From assembly GCF_020216525.1 (NCBI RefSeq), contig NZ_JAIWOY010000007.1, forward strand, positions 1-64,000: a stretch of DNA of 64,000 bases, in the 5' to 3' direction. Shown here one piece after another: positions 1-12,014 of the stretch; position 1 is the stretch's first letter; each line of letters opens with the position of its first letter. Made by a program: the position numbers and the translations under genes. This DNA is from Nocardioides nematodiphilus (GTDB lineage: Bacteria; Actinomycetota; Actinomycetes; Propionibacteriales; Nocardioidaceae). The notes under the pieces were generated by a model, which did no database searches, had not been told where the DNA came from, and was given only the letters and a program-made list of their open reading frames with translations.

Positions 1-113
1 CAAACGCTCAACAAAACCAACAAACGCATAAACTGCGCAAAGTGTTCGCGTCCACGAACCAACGTTCACCACGGTGACCATTTGTTTTCCGATACCGAGT
101 GTGTCGGGCAAGG
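1..113. other. 23S-5S rRNA internal transcribed spacer (partial)
   Basis: This AT-richer stretch lies directly before the 5S rRNA and has no credible reading frame. It is read as the spacer between a 23S rRNA gene lying left of the window and the 5S gene. No tRNA fold is visible in it. Confidence 0.6.
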
Positions 114-230
114 GTTACGGCGGTCATAGCGTAGGGGAAACACCCGGTCCCATCCCGAACCCGGAAGTTAAGCCCTACAGCGCCGATGGTACTGCAACCG
201 GGAGGTTGTGGGAGAGTAGGACGCCGCCGG
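114..230 (+). rRNA. rrf: 5S ribosomal RNA
   Basis: The 117-nt segment begins GTTACGGCGG and ends in a complementary CCGCCG region, giving the closing helix of 5S rRNA. It carries the conserved internal block CCCGAACCCGGAAGTTAAG and the AGTAGGACGCCGCC tail typical of actinobacterial 5S rRNA. It is the last gene of an rRNA operon entering from the left and is followed by a strong terminator. The ends are assigned by helix pairing and could be off by one or two bases. Confidence 0.95.
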
Positions 231-245
231 ACATATATTGAGGTC

Positions 246-281
246 GAGAGCCCCATCAGACGCGAGTCTGATGGGGCTCTC
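246..281 (+). terminator. rRNA operon terminator
   Basis: A perfect 16-bp stem (246-261 with 266-281) closes on a GCGA tetraloop 15 nt after the 5S rRNA. There is no long U-run after it, which is common for high-GC terminators. Its place and perfect pairing make it the end of the rRNA operon. Confidence 0.9.
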
Positions 282-414
282 CCGCATTTCCGGGACGATA
301 TCGAGCCATTTGTTCTCCACAGCAGTGCGCCATCGCCGGGCTTTCCACAGGCGGTCGGCGACCGGGTGCCAATGTCGGCAGCCCCGGGCAGGCTGGTGCT
401 GGAGGTGATGCCCG

Positions 415-777
415 ATGGGCGCACGCAAGAGCAGCGAAGAGACGCTTGACGTCGTGAACGACGTCCACCTGATCGGCCGGCTCTCTGCGGCCGCGGAGAG
501 CCGCACTCTGCCGAGCGAGGCGGTGATGTGCACCTTCATGGTGATCGTCGACCGCCGGGACTCCGATCTGCGCTCCAAGCAGCGTGTGGACGTCCTCAGC
601 TGCATCGCGTGGACGCCGCGGTTGCGTCGCCAGGTGATGACCTGGGTCGAGGGCGATGTCGTCGAGGTCGAGGGTGCGTTGCGCAAGCGCTTCTTCCGTA
701 CCAGCGGGGGCGCGACCGGCTCCCGGGTCGAGGTGGAGGTGCGATCCGCCCGTCGGGTACGGCGCGTGGCAGCATGA
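415..777 (+). CDS. single-stranded DNA-binding protein-like (OB-fold)
   Basis: This 120-aa protein resembles the OB-fold of single-stranded DNA-binding proteins: an N-terminal NDVHLIGRL strand like the start of SSB, a central basic segment, and a strand VEGDVVEVEGALRKRFF matching the SSB pattern of a strand with basic and aromatic residues. It lacks the acidic C-terminal tail of the housekeeping SSB, so it is probably an accessory paralogue. The ATG at 415 is supported by a GGAGGT site at 401-406, 8 nt upstream. It ends 4 nt before the HAD phosphatase. Whether it binds DNA in replication, repair or uptake cannot be told from the sequence. Confidence 0.7.
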   Translation: MGARKSSEETLDVVNDVHLIGRLSAAAESRTLPSEAVMCTFMVIVDRRDSDLRSKQRVDVLSCIAWTPRLRRQVMTWVEGDVVEVEGALRKRFFRTSGGATGSRVEVEVRSARRVRRVAA

Positions 778-781
778 CGCC

Positions 782-1777
782 ATGCTGAAGGCGACCGATC
801 GCGCGCTCTGCGAGCTGTACGACCTGGCCATGCTCGACCTCGACGGCGTGGTGTACATCGGGGGCCATGCGGTCCCAGGAGCCGCCGATGCCATCGCGTC
901 GGCGCGACGCCGGGGGATGAAGGTCGCCTTCGTGACCAACAACGCGGCCCGTCCTCCTGCGACCGTCGCCGAGCACCTGCGTGAGCTCTCGATCGACGCC
1001 GCGTCGGAGGACGTCGTCAACTCTGCCCAGGCAGCGGCCGGCGTCCTGCGTGGGCGCTTCGGCGCGGGTGCACGGATCGCGTACCTCGGCGCCGCCGGCC
1101 TGGATGAGGCACTACGCGAGGCTGAGCTGGTTCCCGTGGGCGTGGACGACGACGCGGACGCGGCGGCCACCGGCTACGGGCCGGACGTGCCCTGGCGCGA
1201 CATCATGCGACTCACCACCCGCATCCGAGACGGGCTGCCCTGGGTCGCCAGCAACACCGACGGGAGCCTCCCGACCCCGTACGGCACTGCGCCCGGTCAC
1301 GGCGTCATGGTGGACATGATCTCGAGGTTCGCGGAGGTCCGGCCCGAGGTGGCCGGCAAGCCGTCTCCGCCGCTGCTGCAGGAGACCATCCGCCGCGTCG
1401 GCGGTGAACGTCCCCTGATGGTGGGCGACCGGCTGGACACCGACATCGCCGGCGGCGCGGCCGTCGAGGTCGACACGCTGCTGGTGATGACCGGCATCAC
1501 CGGCCTGACCGAGCTCATCGAGGCGACCGCGGAGCTGCGCCCGACGTACATCAGCGCCGATCTGGGCGGATTGGTCGCGCCGCAGCCGCAGGTGACGGTC
1601 GAGGAGGACCGCTGCGCGCTCAGCGGCTGGACCGCCTCCGTCACGGACGGCACTCTCGAGGTGAGCGGCGAAGGTGATCCCGGGGATTGGTGGCGCGTGG
1701 TCGCAGCCGTGGCCTGGAGCTGGTCGGATGCTCACGGCAGCGCGCCGGACACGGGTCGACTGACCCCGCCCCGGTAG
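782..1777 (+). CDS. HAD-superfamily phosphatase, NagD-like subfamily IIA
   Basis: This 331-aa protein is a cytosolic HAD-type phosphatase. The nucleophile motif DLDGVVYIGG (Asp19 and Asp21) is followed by the subfamily IIA feature VTNNAARPP, and the C-terminal motif MVGDRLDTDIAGG supplies the metal-binding aspartates. The family includes phosphoglycolate and p-nitrophenyl phosphatases; the substrate here is unknown. The ATG at 782 lies 4 nt after the preceding stop and no strong ribosome binding site is seen. It holds the place of M. tuberculosis Rv1692. A C-terminal extension of about 70 residues beyond the HAD core (from about residue 265) is not assigned. Confidence 0.88.
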   Translation: MLKATDRALCELYDLAMLDLDGVVYIGGHAVPGAADAIASARRRGMKVAFVTNNAARPPATVAEHLRELSIDAASEDVVNSAQAAAGVLRGRFGAGARIAYLGAAGLDEALREAELVPVGVDDDADAAATGYGPDVPWRDIMRLTTRIRDGLPWVASNTDGSLPTPYGTAPGHGVMVDMISRFAEVRPEVAGKPSPPLLQETIRRVGGERPLMVGDRLDTDIAGGAAVEVDTLLVMTGITGLTELIEATAELRPTYISADLGGLVAPQPQVTVEEDRCALSGWTASVTDGTLEVSGEGDPGDWWRVVAAVAWSWSDAHGSAPDTGRLTPPR

Positions 1778-1780
1778 CCT
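1775..1780 (+). promoter_or_regulatory. -10 hexamer of a leaderless promoter (TAGCCT)
   Basis: TAGCCT fits the actinobacterial TANNNT -10 and stands exactly 7 nt before the ATG at 1788, so transcription would begin at or next to the start codon. The first three bases are the TAG stop codon of the HAD gene. No ribosome binding site precedes 1788, which agrees with a leaderless mRNA. No clear -35 is seen. Confidence 0.55.
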
Positions 1781-1787
1781 CTGCGCC

Positions 1788-1949
1788 ATGAGTGAGCAGG
1801 TTCCCGAGCGCACCGGCGTCGCTGCCGTCGATGCGGCGATCGACGCTGTGGAGGCGTTGGCGGTCGCCCCGGTCGCGGAGCACGCCGCGGTCTTCGCGAG
1901 TGTGCACGACACCCTGCGCCGCGCCCTCGACGCCGATCCGGAGGCCTGA
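1788..1949 (+). CDS. small conserved protein (53 aa), Rv1693 position
   Basis: This short gene encodes a 53-aa acidic, alanine-rich protein (starts MSEQVPERTG, ends DADPEA) with no cysteine or membrane segment and a likely helical make-up. It sits between the HAD phosphatase and tlyA, the place of the short conserved gene Rv1693 in mycobacteria, which supports it being real. The ATG is 7 nt after a TAGCCT -10 hexamer, so it is probably the first codon of a leaderless transcript that continues into tlyA (start 6 nt after its stop). The function is unknown; coupling of tlyA translation is one possibility. Confidence 0.7.
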   Translation: MSEQVPERTGVAAVDAAIDAVEALAVAPVAEHAAVFASVHDTLRRALDADPEA

Positions 1950-1955
1950 GCCTCC

Positions 1956-2792
1956 GTGCCTCGCCGACTCCGCCTCGACGCCGAGCTGGTGCGCCGGAAC
2001 CTGGCCCGCTCCCGTGAGCATGCCAGCGACCTGATCGCCGCCGGCCGCGTCACCGTCGCCGGTGCCCGCGCCACCAAGCCGGCCACCGGCGTCACCACCG
2101 ATGCCGCGATCGTCGTGCGGGAGGACCCGAACGACCCCGACTACGCCTCGCGCGGCGGCCACAAGCTCGCCGGCGCCCTCGAGGCGTTCGCCGCCCTCGG
2201 CCTCAGCGTCGAGGGCCGCCGCTGTCTCGATGCCGGCGCCTCGACCGGCGGCTTCACCGACGTGCTGCTGCGCCACGGCGCCCGTGAGGTCGTCGCCGTC
2301 GACGTCGGCTACGGCCAGCTGGTCTGGCGACTACAGCAGGACCCGCGCGTCATCGTCCACGACCGGACCAACGTGCGCGAGCTCACCACCGAGCTGATCG
2401 ACGGTGCGGTCGATGTCATCGTCGGTGACCTGTCCTTCATCTCGCTGGAGCTCGTCCTCGACGCGCTGATCGGCGTCACCGCTCCCGACGGAGACCTGGC
2501 GCTGATGGTCAAGCCGCAGTTCGAGGTCGGCAAGGACCGTGTCGGGCGCGGTGGCGTGGTCCGGGACGAGGCGCTGCGCGCCGAGGCGGTCAACGCCGTC
2601 GCCGCGGCAGCCGCGACCCGTGGCTGGGGAGCCCGCGCGGTCACGACGAGCCCGCTGCCCGGCCCGTCGGGCAACATCGAGTACTTCCTCTGGCTGCGCC
2701 GTGGTGCAGCGACGATCAGTCCGGAGGAGATCGACGCCGCGGTCCGCGCCAACGTCGGACTGTCGGTCCCGGATGAGAAGGTGGATCCGTGA
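1956..2792 (+). CDS. tlyA: TlyA-type rRNA (cytidine-2'-O)-methyltransferase
   Basis: This 278-aa enzyme methylates ribose 2'-OH groups of cytidines in 16S and 23S rRNA, as TlyA does in mycobacteria, where its loss gives capreomycin resistance. An N-terminal S4 RNA-binding domain (about residues 1-60) is followed by a Rossmann-like methyltransferase with the SAM motif CLDAGASTGGFTD, the acidic strand VAVDVGYGQ, and the catalytic-site strand LALMVKPQFEVGK. The GTG at 1956 follows the small gene by 6 nt. The stop overlaps the nadK start by 4 nt, so the two are co-translated. Length is normal for the family. Confidence 0.95.
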   Translation: MPRRLRLDAELVRRNLARSREHASDLIAAGRVTVAGARATKPATGVTTDAAIVVREDPNDPDYASRGGHKLAGALEAFAALGLSVEGRRCLDAGASTGGFTDVLLRHGAREVVAVDVGYGQLVWRLQQDPRVIVHDRTNVRELTTELIDGAVDVIVGDLSFISLELVLDALIGVTAPDGDLALMVKPQFEVGKDRVGRGGVVRDEALRAEAVNAVAAAAATRGWGARAVTTSPLPGPSGNIEYFLWLRRGAATISPEEIDAAVRANVGLSVPDEKVDP

Positions 2793-3739
2793 CTGAGAGT
2801 GCACCGATGAGCGCGGGGGACCGCCGCATCCTGATGCTGGCCCACACGGGCCGCGAGGAGGCGCGTCAGGTCGCGCTCGCGTGCCTGAAGGCGCTGATCG
2901 CGCACGGCATCACGGTCCGGATGCTCCGCACCGAGATCGAGGAGTTCGGGCTCGACCCAGCCATGGACGGGCTCGAGGCCGCCCCCGGTGCGGAGGGCGC
3001 CGCAGTCGGCTGCGAGCTCGCCCTGGTGATCGGCGGCGACGGCACGATCCTGCGGGCCGCGGAGGTCACCCACGGCAGCCGGACGCCGGTGCTCGGCGTC
3101 AACCTCGGCCATGTGGGCTTCCTCGCCGAGGCCGAGGTGGAGGACGTCGAGTCCACCATCGAGGCGATCGTCGCACGTCGCTACACGGCGGAGGACCGTC
3201 TGACCCTCGACGTCCGGGTGTTCCACGGAGGTGACGAGGTCTTCCGTACCTTCGCGGTCAACGAGGCCAGCGTCGAGAAGGCGGCGCGCGAGCGGATGCT
3301 CGAGGTCGTCGTCGAGATCGACGGCCGACCCCTCTCGCGGTGGGGCTGTGACGGCGTGGTCTGCGCGACCCCGACCGGCTCGACCGCCTACAACTTCAGC
3401 GCCGGCGGCCCGATCGTGTGGCCCGGTGTCGAGGCGCTCCTGATGGTCCCGATCAGCGCCCACGCCCTCTTCGCACGGCCGATGGTGGTCGCGCCTACCT
3501 CGATGTTCGCCATCGAGGTGATGGCGACCGCGGCCGGCACCGGCGTGCTGTGGTGCGATGGCCGGCGTGCGGTCGATCTGCCGCAGGGGGCCCGCATCGA
3601 GGTCACCCGCGGCGCCGAGCCGGTCCGGCTGGTCCGGCTGCACCAGGCGCCCTTCACCGACCGGCTGGTGGCGAAGTTCGGGCTCTCCGTCGAGGGCTGG
3701 CGCGGAGCCGGCGAGCGCCGGCGGAACGGAGGCAGCTGA
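2789..3739 (+). CDS. nadK: NAD kinase
   Basis: This 316-aa cytosolic enzyme phosphorylates NAD to NADP using ATP or polyphosphate. The diagnostic GGDGTILRAAE motif (catalytic Asp), the NEASVEKA motif and the glycine-rich TPTGSTAYNFSAGGP motif are all present in the expected order. The GTG at 2789 overlaps the tlyA stop (GTGA), and the stop overlaps the recN ATG by one base (TGATG). The order tlyA-nadK-recN is the same as Rv1694-Rv1696, which fits one operon. Confidence 0.96.
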   Translation: MTESAPMSAGDRRILMLAHTGREEARQVALACLKALIAHGITVRMLRTEIEEFGLDPAMDGLEAAPGAEGAAVGCELALVIGGDGTILRAAEVTHGSRTPVLGVNLGHVGFLAEAEVEDVESTIEAIVARRYTAEDRLTLDVRVFHGGDEVFRTFAVNEASVEKAARERMLEVVVEIDGRPLSRWGCDGVVCATPTGSTAYNFSAGGPIVWPGVEALLMVPISAHALFARPMVVAPTSMFAIEVMATAAGTGVLWCDGRRAVDLPQGARIEVTRGAEPVRLVRLHQAPFTDRLVAKFGLSVEGWRGAGERRRNGGS

Positions 3740-5493
3740 TGTTGGAGGAGCTGCGGATCAGCTCGCTCGGCGTGATCGACTCGTCGACGCTCGAGCTCGG
3801 TCCCGGACTGACCGTCATCACCGGTGAGACCGGCGCCGGCAAGACCATGATCGTGACGGCGCTCGGCCTCCTGCTCGGCGGCCGCGCTGATGCAGGGGCG
3901 GTGCGTCGCGGAGCCAAGACCGCGCGCGTCGAGGGCGTGGTCGACGCGCGCTCGCTGCCCGACTTCGTGACCGCGACCGACGAGGCCGGTGGCGAGGCGG
4001 AGGACGGCCGGGTGCTCCTGGCCCGTACGGTCGCCGCCGAGGGCCGCTCGCGCGCCTTCGCCGGTGGCGCTTCCGTCCCGATCTCCACGCTGGGGGACCT
4101 CGCTGCGCCGCTGGTCGCGGTGCACGGCCAGTCCGACCAGCACCGGCTCCTCCAGCCCCGTGCCCAGCGGGAGGCCCTCGACCGCTTCGGTGGCGCCGAG
4201 GTCGAGGCGCTGCTCTCCGCCTACCGCGACACCTACCGCCGCCTCAACGACGTCGAGTCCGAGCTCGACGAGGTGCGCAGCAACGCCCGTGAGCGTGCCC
4301 GTGAGGCTGACCTGCTCCGGTTCGGCCTCGACGAGATCGAGAAGGTCTCGCCGGTCGCGGGGGAGGACGCCTCCCTCGCCACCGAGGAGACCCGGCTCGG
4401 CTTCGCCGACACCCTGCGCACCGCCGCCGAGCAGGCCCGCGAGGCGCTCTCCAGCGAGGAGGGCGGCCCGGACGCCCTCGGTGCGACCTCGGCCGCACGG
4501 CGACTCCTCGACGGCGTCCGCGACCACGACACCGAAGCCGCCGCGCTCGCGGACCGGCTCGCCGAGATCACGTACCTGCTCTCCGACCTGGCCGCCGACG
4601 TGGCCTCGTACGCCAGCGCCATCGACACCGACCCGGCCCGGCTGGCGACGGTGTCCGAGCGGCGCGCGGCCCTGACGGCGCTGACCCGCAAGTACGGCGA
4701 CACCATCGATGAGGTGCTGGCCTGGTCCGAGACGTCCGCGCAGCGGCTGCTCGCGCTCGACGGCACCGACGAGCGGATCGAGGCGCTCGCCGCCGAGCGT
4801 GCCGAGCTCCGCGTGGCGCTCGGCGAGCAGGCCGCCGCGCTGAGCGCTGCCCGTACCGCGTGCGCCAGCCGACTGGCCGCGGAGGTCACCGCCGAGCTGG
4901 CGCTGCTCTCCATGCCGCACGCCCGACTCGCGATCGACGTCCGTCAGCACGACGCCGGCGAGGCCGGCGCCGCCGGCGGGCGTGAGCCTCTCGAGGTGGC
5001 CGGACGACGACTGCGCTTCGGGTCCTCCGGCGTCGACGAGGTCGAGCTGCTGCTCGCCGCCAACACCGGCTCCGAGCTGCGCCCGCTCGGCAAGGGCGCC
5101 TCCGGTGGCGAGCTCTCTCGCGTGATGCTCGCGCTCGAGGTGGCCCTCGCCGGCACCAGCCCGGTCCCGACCTTCGTCTTCGACGAGGTCGACGCCGGCG
5201 TCGGCGGAGCCGCCGCGGTCGAGATCGGTCGCCGCCTCGCCCGGCTCGCCCGCAGCTCCCAGGTCCTGGTGGTCACCCACCTGCCCCAGGTCGCCGCGTA
5301 CGCCGACACGCACGTCGCGGTCGAGAAGGCCAGTGACGGCAGCGTCACGACCTCGGGCCTGACGGTGCTCGACGACGCGGCCCGGGAGCGCGAGCTCTCC
5401 CGGATGCTGGCCGGCATGGCGGAGTCCGACACGGCCCTCGCGCACGCCCGCGAGCTCCTCGAGGTCGCCCGCACGGCCCGCTCGGAGCGCTGA
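3739..5493 (+). CDS. recN: DNA repair ATPase RecN
   Basis: RecN is an SMC-like ATPase that gathers DNA ends in double-strand break repair. This 584-aa protein has a Walker A motif GETGAGKT at residues 29-36, a long helical middle with coiled-coil character (about 155-365), the Q-loop region HGQSDQHRL, the signature KGASGGELSRVMLA, and Walker B TFVFDEVDAG. The ATG at 3739 overlaps the nadK stop and gives the usual MLEELRI start. The length is typical for the family. A hairpin follows in the gap to steA. Confidence 0.96.
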   Translation: MLEELRISSLGVIDSSTLELGPGLTVITGETGAGKTMIVTALGLLLGGRADAGAVRRGAKTARVEGVVDARSLPDFVTATDEAGGEAEDGRVLLARTVAAEGRSRAFAGGASVPISTLGDLAAPLVAVHGQSDQHRLLQPRAQREALDRFGGAEVEALLSAYRDTYRRLNDVESELDEVRSNARERAREADLLRFGLDEIEKVSPVAGEDASLATEETRLGFADTLRTAAEQAREALSSEEGGPDALGATSAARRLLDGVRDHDTEAAALADRLAEITYLLSDLAADVASYASAIDTDPARLATVSERRAALTALTRKYGDTIDEVLAWSETSAQRLLALDGTDERIEALAAERAELRVALGEQAAALSAARTACASRLAAEVTAELALLSMPHARLAIDVRQHDAGEAGAAGGREPLEVAGRRLRFGSSGVDEVELLLAANTGSELRPLGKGASGGELSRVMLALEVALAGTSPVPTFVFDEVDAGVGGAAAVEIGRRLARLARSSQVLVVTHLPQVAAYADTHVAVEKASDGSVTTSGLTVLDDAARERELSRMLAGMAESDTALAHARELLEVARTARSER

Positions 5494-5513
5494 GGACCGA
5501 CACACCCGGGACT

Positions 5514-5531
5514 CCGCGTCCGCTGACGCGG
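5514..5531 (+). terminator. hairpin in the recN-steA gap
   Basis: CCGCGTC and GACGCGG pair across a CGCT loop, 20 nt after the recN stop. There is no U-run, so it may be a weak terminator, an attenuator or an mRNA-stabilising stem in front of steA. Confidence 0.4.
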
Positions 5532-5559
5532 CGGGGTCGGATGTGAGGATTGCTCGGTC

Positions 5560-9933
<4,374 letters not shown>

Positions 9934-9942
9934 GACTGTGGC

Positions 9943-11076
9943 ATGACCACGATCGGTGTGCCCAAGGAAGTCAAGAACAACGAGTACCGGGTCGCGATCA
10001 CGCCAATCGGCGTGCACGAGCTCGTCGCCCACGGACACACCGTGGTGATCGAGCAGGGAGCCGGACTCGGCTCCTCGATCCCCGACGAGGAGTACGTCGC
10101 CGCTGGGGCGCGGATGCTGCCCAGCGCCGACGAGGTGTGGGGGAGCGCCGAGGTGGTGCTCAAGGTCAAGGAGCCGATCGCCGAGGAGTATCACCGGCTA
10201 CGACCTGGACTGACCCTCTTCACCTACCTCCACCTCGCCGCCGACCCGACCCTGACCCGTGAGCTGCTGGCCAAGCAGGTCACCGCGATCGCGTACGAGA
10301 CGGTGCAGCTGCCGTCGGGCGGCCTGCCGCTGCTCTACCCCATGTCGGAGGTCGCCGGCTGCCTCGCGCCGCAGGTCGGGGCGTACTGGCTGATGCGCGC
10401 CCAGGGCGGACGCGGCGTGCTGATGGGCGGCGTCGGCGGTGTCGCCAGCGCCAAGGTCGTCATCATCGGCGCCGGCGTCTCGGGGCAGAACGCCGCCAAC
10501 ATCGCGCTCGGCATGGGCGCCGACGTCACCCTGCTCGACACCGACCTGGACAAGCTGCGGATGTCGTTCTGGCGCTACGACAACCGCGTGCACGGTCTCG
10601 TCTCCTCCAAGCTCGCGCTCGAGGAGCAGGTCAAGCAGGCCGACCTGGTGATCGGTGCGGTGCTGATCCCGGGCGCCGCCGCCCCCAAGCTGGTCAGCAA
10701 CGAGCTGGTCGCGCAGATGAAGCCGGGCTCGGTGCTGGTCGACATCGCGATCGACCAGGGCGGCTGCTTCGAGGACTCGCGCCCGACCACGCACGCGGAC
10801 CCGACGTACCCGGTGCACAACTCGACGTTCTACTGTGTGGCCAACATGCCTGGCGCCGTACCGAACACCTCGACCTACGCCCTGACCAACGCCACCCTGC
10901 CGTACGTGGTCGCGGTGGCGGACCGGGGCTGGCGGGGCGCATGCCAGGCTGATCGCAGCCTCGCGCTGGGTCTCAACACCCACGCCGGCGAGCTCACCAA
11001 CGCCCCCGTCGGCGCAGCCGTGGGCATCGATGCCGTCTCGATCGAGAGCGTCCTCGACCAGGCGGGCGCCTCCTGA
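9943..11076 (+). CDS. ald: alanine dehydrogenase
   Basis: Ald interconverts L-alanine and pyruvate with NAD and ammonia in the cytosol. This 377-aa protein begins with the family hallmark [15 protein letters not shown], has the active-site region [10 protein letters not shown] (catalytic His) and KVKEP (substrate-binding Lys), and the NAD-binding Rossmann motif [22 protein letters not shown]. Length matches the family. The preceding stop and start are separated by 9 nt reading TAAGACTGTGGCATG; a TAAGAC -10-like hexamer there could drive a leaderless transcript. The xerD gene begins inside its stop codon region. Confidence 0.97.
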   Translation: MTTIGVPKEVKNNEYRVAITPIGVHELVAHGHTVVIEQGAGLGSSIPDEEYVAAGARMLPSADEVWGSAEVVLKVKEPIAEEYHRLRPGLTLFTYLHLAADPTLTRELLAKQVTAIAYETVQLPSGGLPLLYPMSEVAGCLAPQVGAYWLMRAQGGRGVLMGGVGGVASAKVVIIGAGVSGQNAANIALGMGADVTLLDTDLDKLRMSFWRYDNRVHGLVSSKLALEEQVKQADLVIGAVLIPGAAAPKLVSNELVAQMKPGSVLVDIAIDQGGCFEDSRPTTHADPTYPVHNSTFYCVANMPGAVPNTSTYALTNATLPYVVAVADRGWRGACQADRSLALGLNTHAGELTNAPVGAAVGIDAVSIESVLDQAGAS

Positions 11077-12014
11077 TCACGACCGTCGCGCCGAGCACCG
11101 CCGTCCGCACCTACCTCGACCACCTCTCGGTCGAGCGCGGCCTGGCGGAGAACACGCTCGCCTCCTACCGTCGTGACCTGCGGCGCTACCTGGCCTACCT
11201 CGACCAGGTCGGGATCACCGACCTCTCGGGCGTCTCCGAGGCCACGGTGACCGAGTTCCTGGCGCGCCTGCGTGAGGGCGACGCCGACCACCAGCCGCTG
11301 TCGGCGACCTCTGCTGCGCGGACCGTGGTGGCCGTACGGGGCTTCCACAAGTTCGCCCTGGCCGACGGGATGGTCACCCTCGATCCTGCAGGGGCGGTCC
11401 GCCCGCCGCGCCCGGCCAAGCGGCTGCCCAAGGCGCTCCCGCTCTCCGACGTCGAGGCGATCCTCGAGGCCGCCGGCGAGCCGGAGACGCCGCTGACCCT
11501 GCGCGACCGCGCCCTGCTGGAGGTGCTCTACGGCACCGGCGCCCGCATCTCCGAGGCGGTCGGGCTCGACGTGGACGACCTCGACCTGCCGCCCGGCGAG
11601 CCCGGCGGCACCGTGCTGCTGCGCGGCAAGGGCGGCAAGGAGCGCCTGGTGCCGCTCGGCTCGTACGCCCGCACGGCGGTCGAGGCCTACCTCGGCCGCT
11701 CGCGTCCCGGCCTGGTCGCGTCCTCCACCCCCGGTGGCGCGCTCTTCCTCAACTCCCGCGGCGGCCGGCTCTCGCGGCAGTCGGCCTGGACCGTCCTGGT
11801 CCGCGCCGCCGACCGCGCGGGCGTGAGCGCCGACGTCTCGCCGCACACGATGCGGCACTCCTTCGCCACGCACCTGCTCGACGGCGGCGCCGACGTGCGC
11901 GTCGTGCAGGAGCTGCTCGGCCACGCCTCGGTCACCACCACCCAGATCTACACCCTGGTCACCGTCGACAACCTCCGCGAGGTCTTCGCGACCGCCCACC
12001 CCCGCGCACGATGA
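11073..12014 (+). CDS. xerD: tyrosine recombinase XerD
   Basis: XerD acts with XerC at dif to resolve chromosome dimers. The C-terminal domain has all catalytic residues in order: Arg in GTGARISEA, Lys in GKGGKERL, HxxR in [11 protein letters not shown], His in [14 protein letters not shown] and its Tyr. The N-terminal SAM-like domain ([22 protein letters not shown] by position 11110-11180) is clearly coding, yet no ATG, GTG or TTG lies in frame ahead of it. The start must be CTG 11073 (overlapping the ald stop) or ATC 11076; I give the CTG. The in-frame GTG at 11247 would delete most of the core-binding domain. It holds the place of Rv1701. Confidence 0.9.
   Translation: MITTVAPSTAVRTYLDHLSVERGLAENTLASYRRDLRRYLAYLDQVGITDLSGVSEATVTEFLARLREGDADHQPLSATSAARTVVAVRGFHKFALADGMVTLDPAGAVRPPRPAKRLPKALPLSDVEAILEAAGEPETPLTLRDRALLEVLYGTGARISEAVGLDVDDLDLPPGEPGGTVLLRGKGGKERLVPLGSYARTAVEAYLGRSRPGLVASSTPGGALFLNSRGGRLSRQSAWTVLVRAADRAGVSADVSPHTMRHSFATHLLDGGADVRVVQELLGHASVTTTQIYTLVTVDNLREVFATAHPRAR

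Noticed and set aside
313-349. Two DnaA-box-like sequences (TTCTCCACA at 313, CTTTCCACA at 341) before the SSB-like gene
   Set aside because: Each differs from TTATCCACA at one or two places and two weak sites do not make an origin; dnaA and dnaN are absent.
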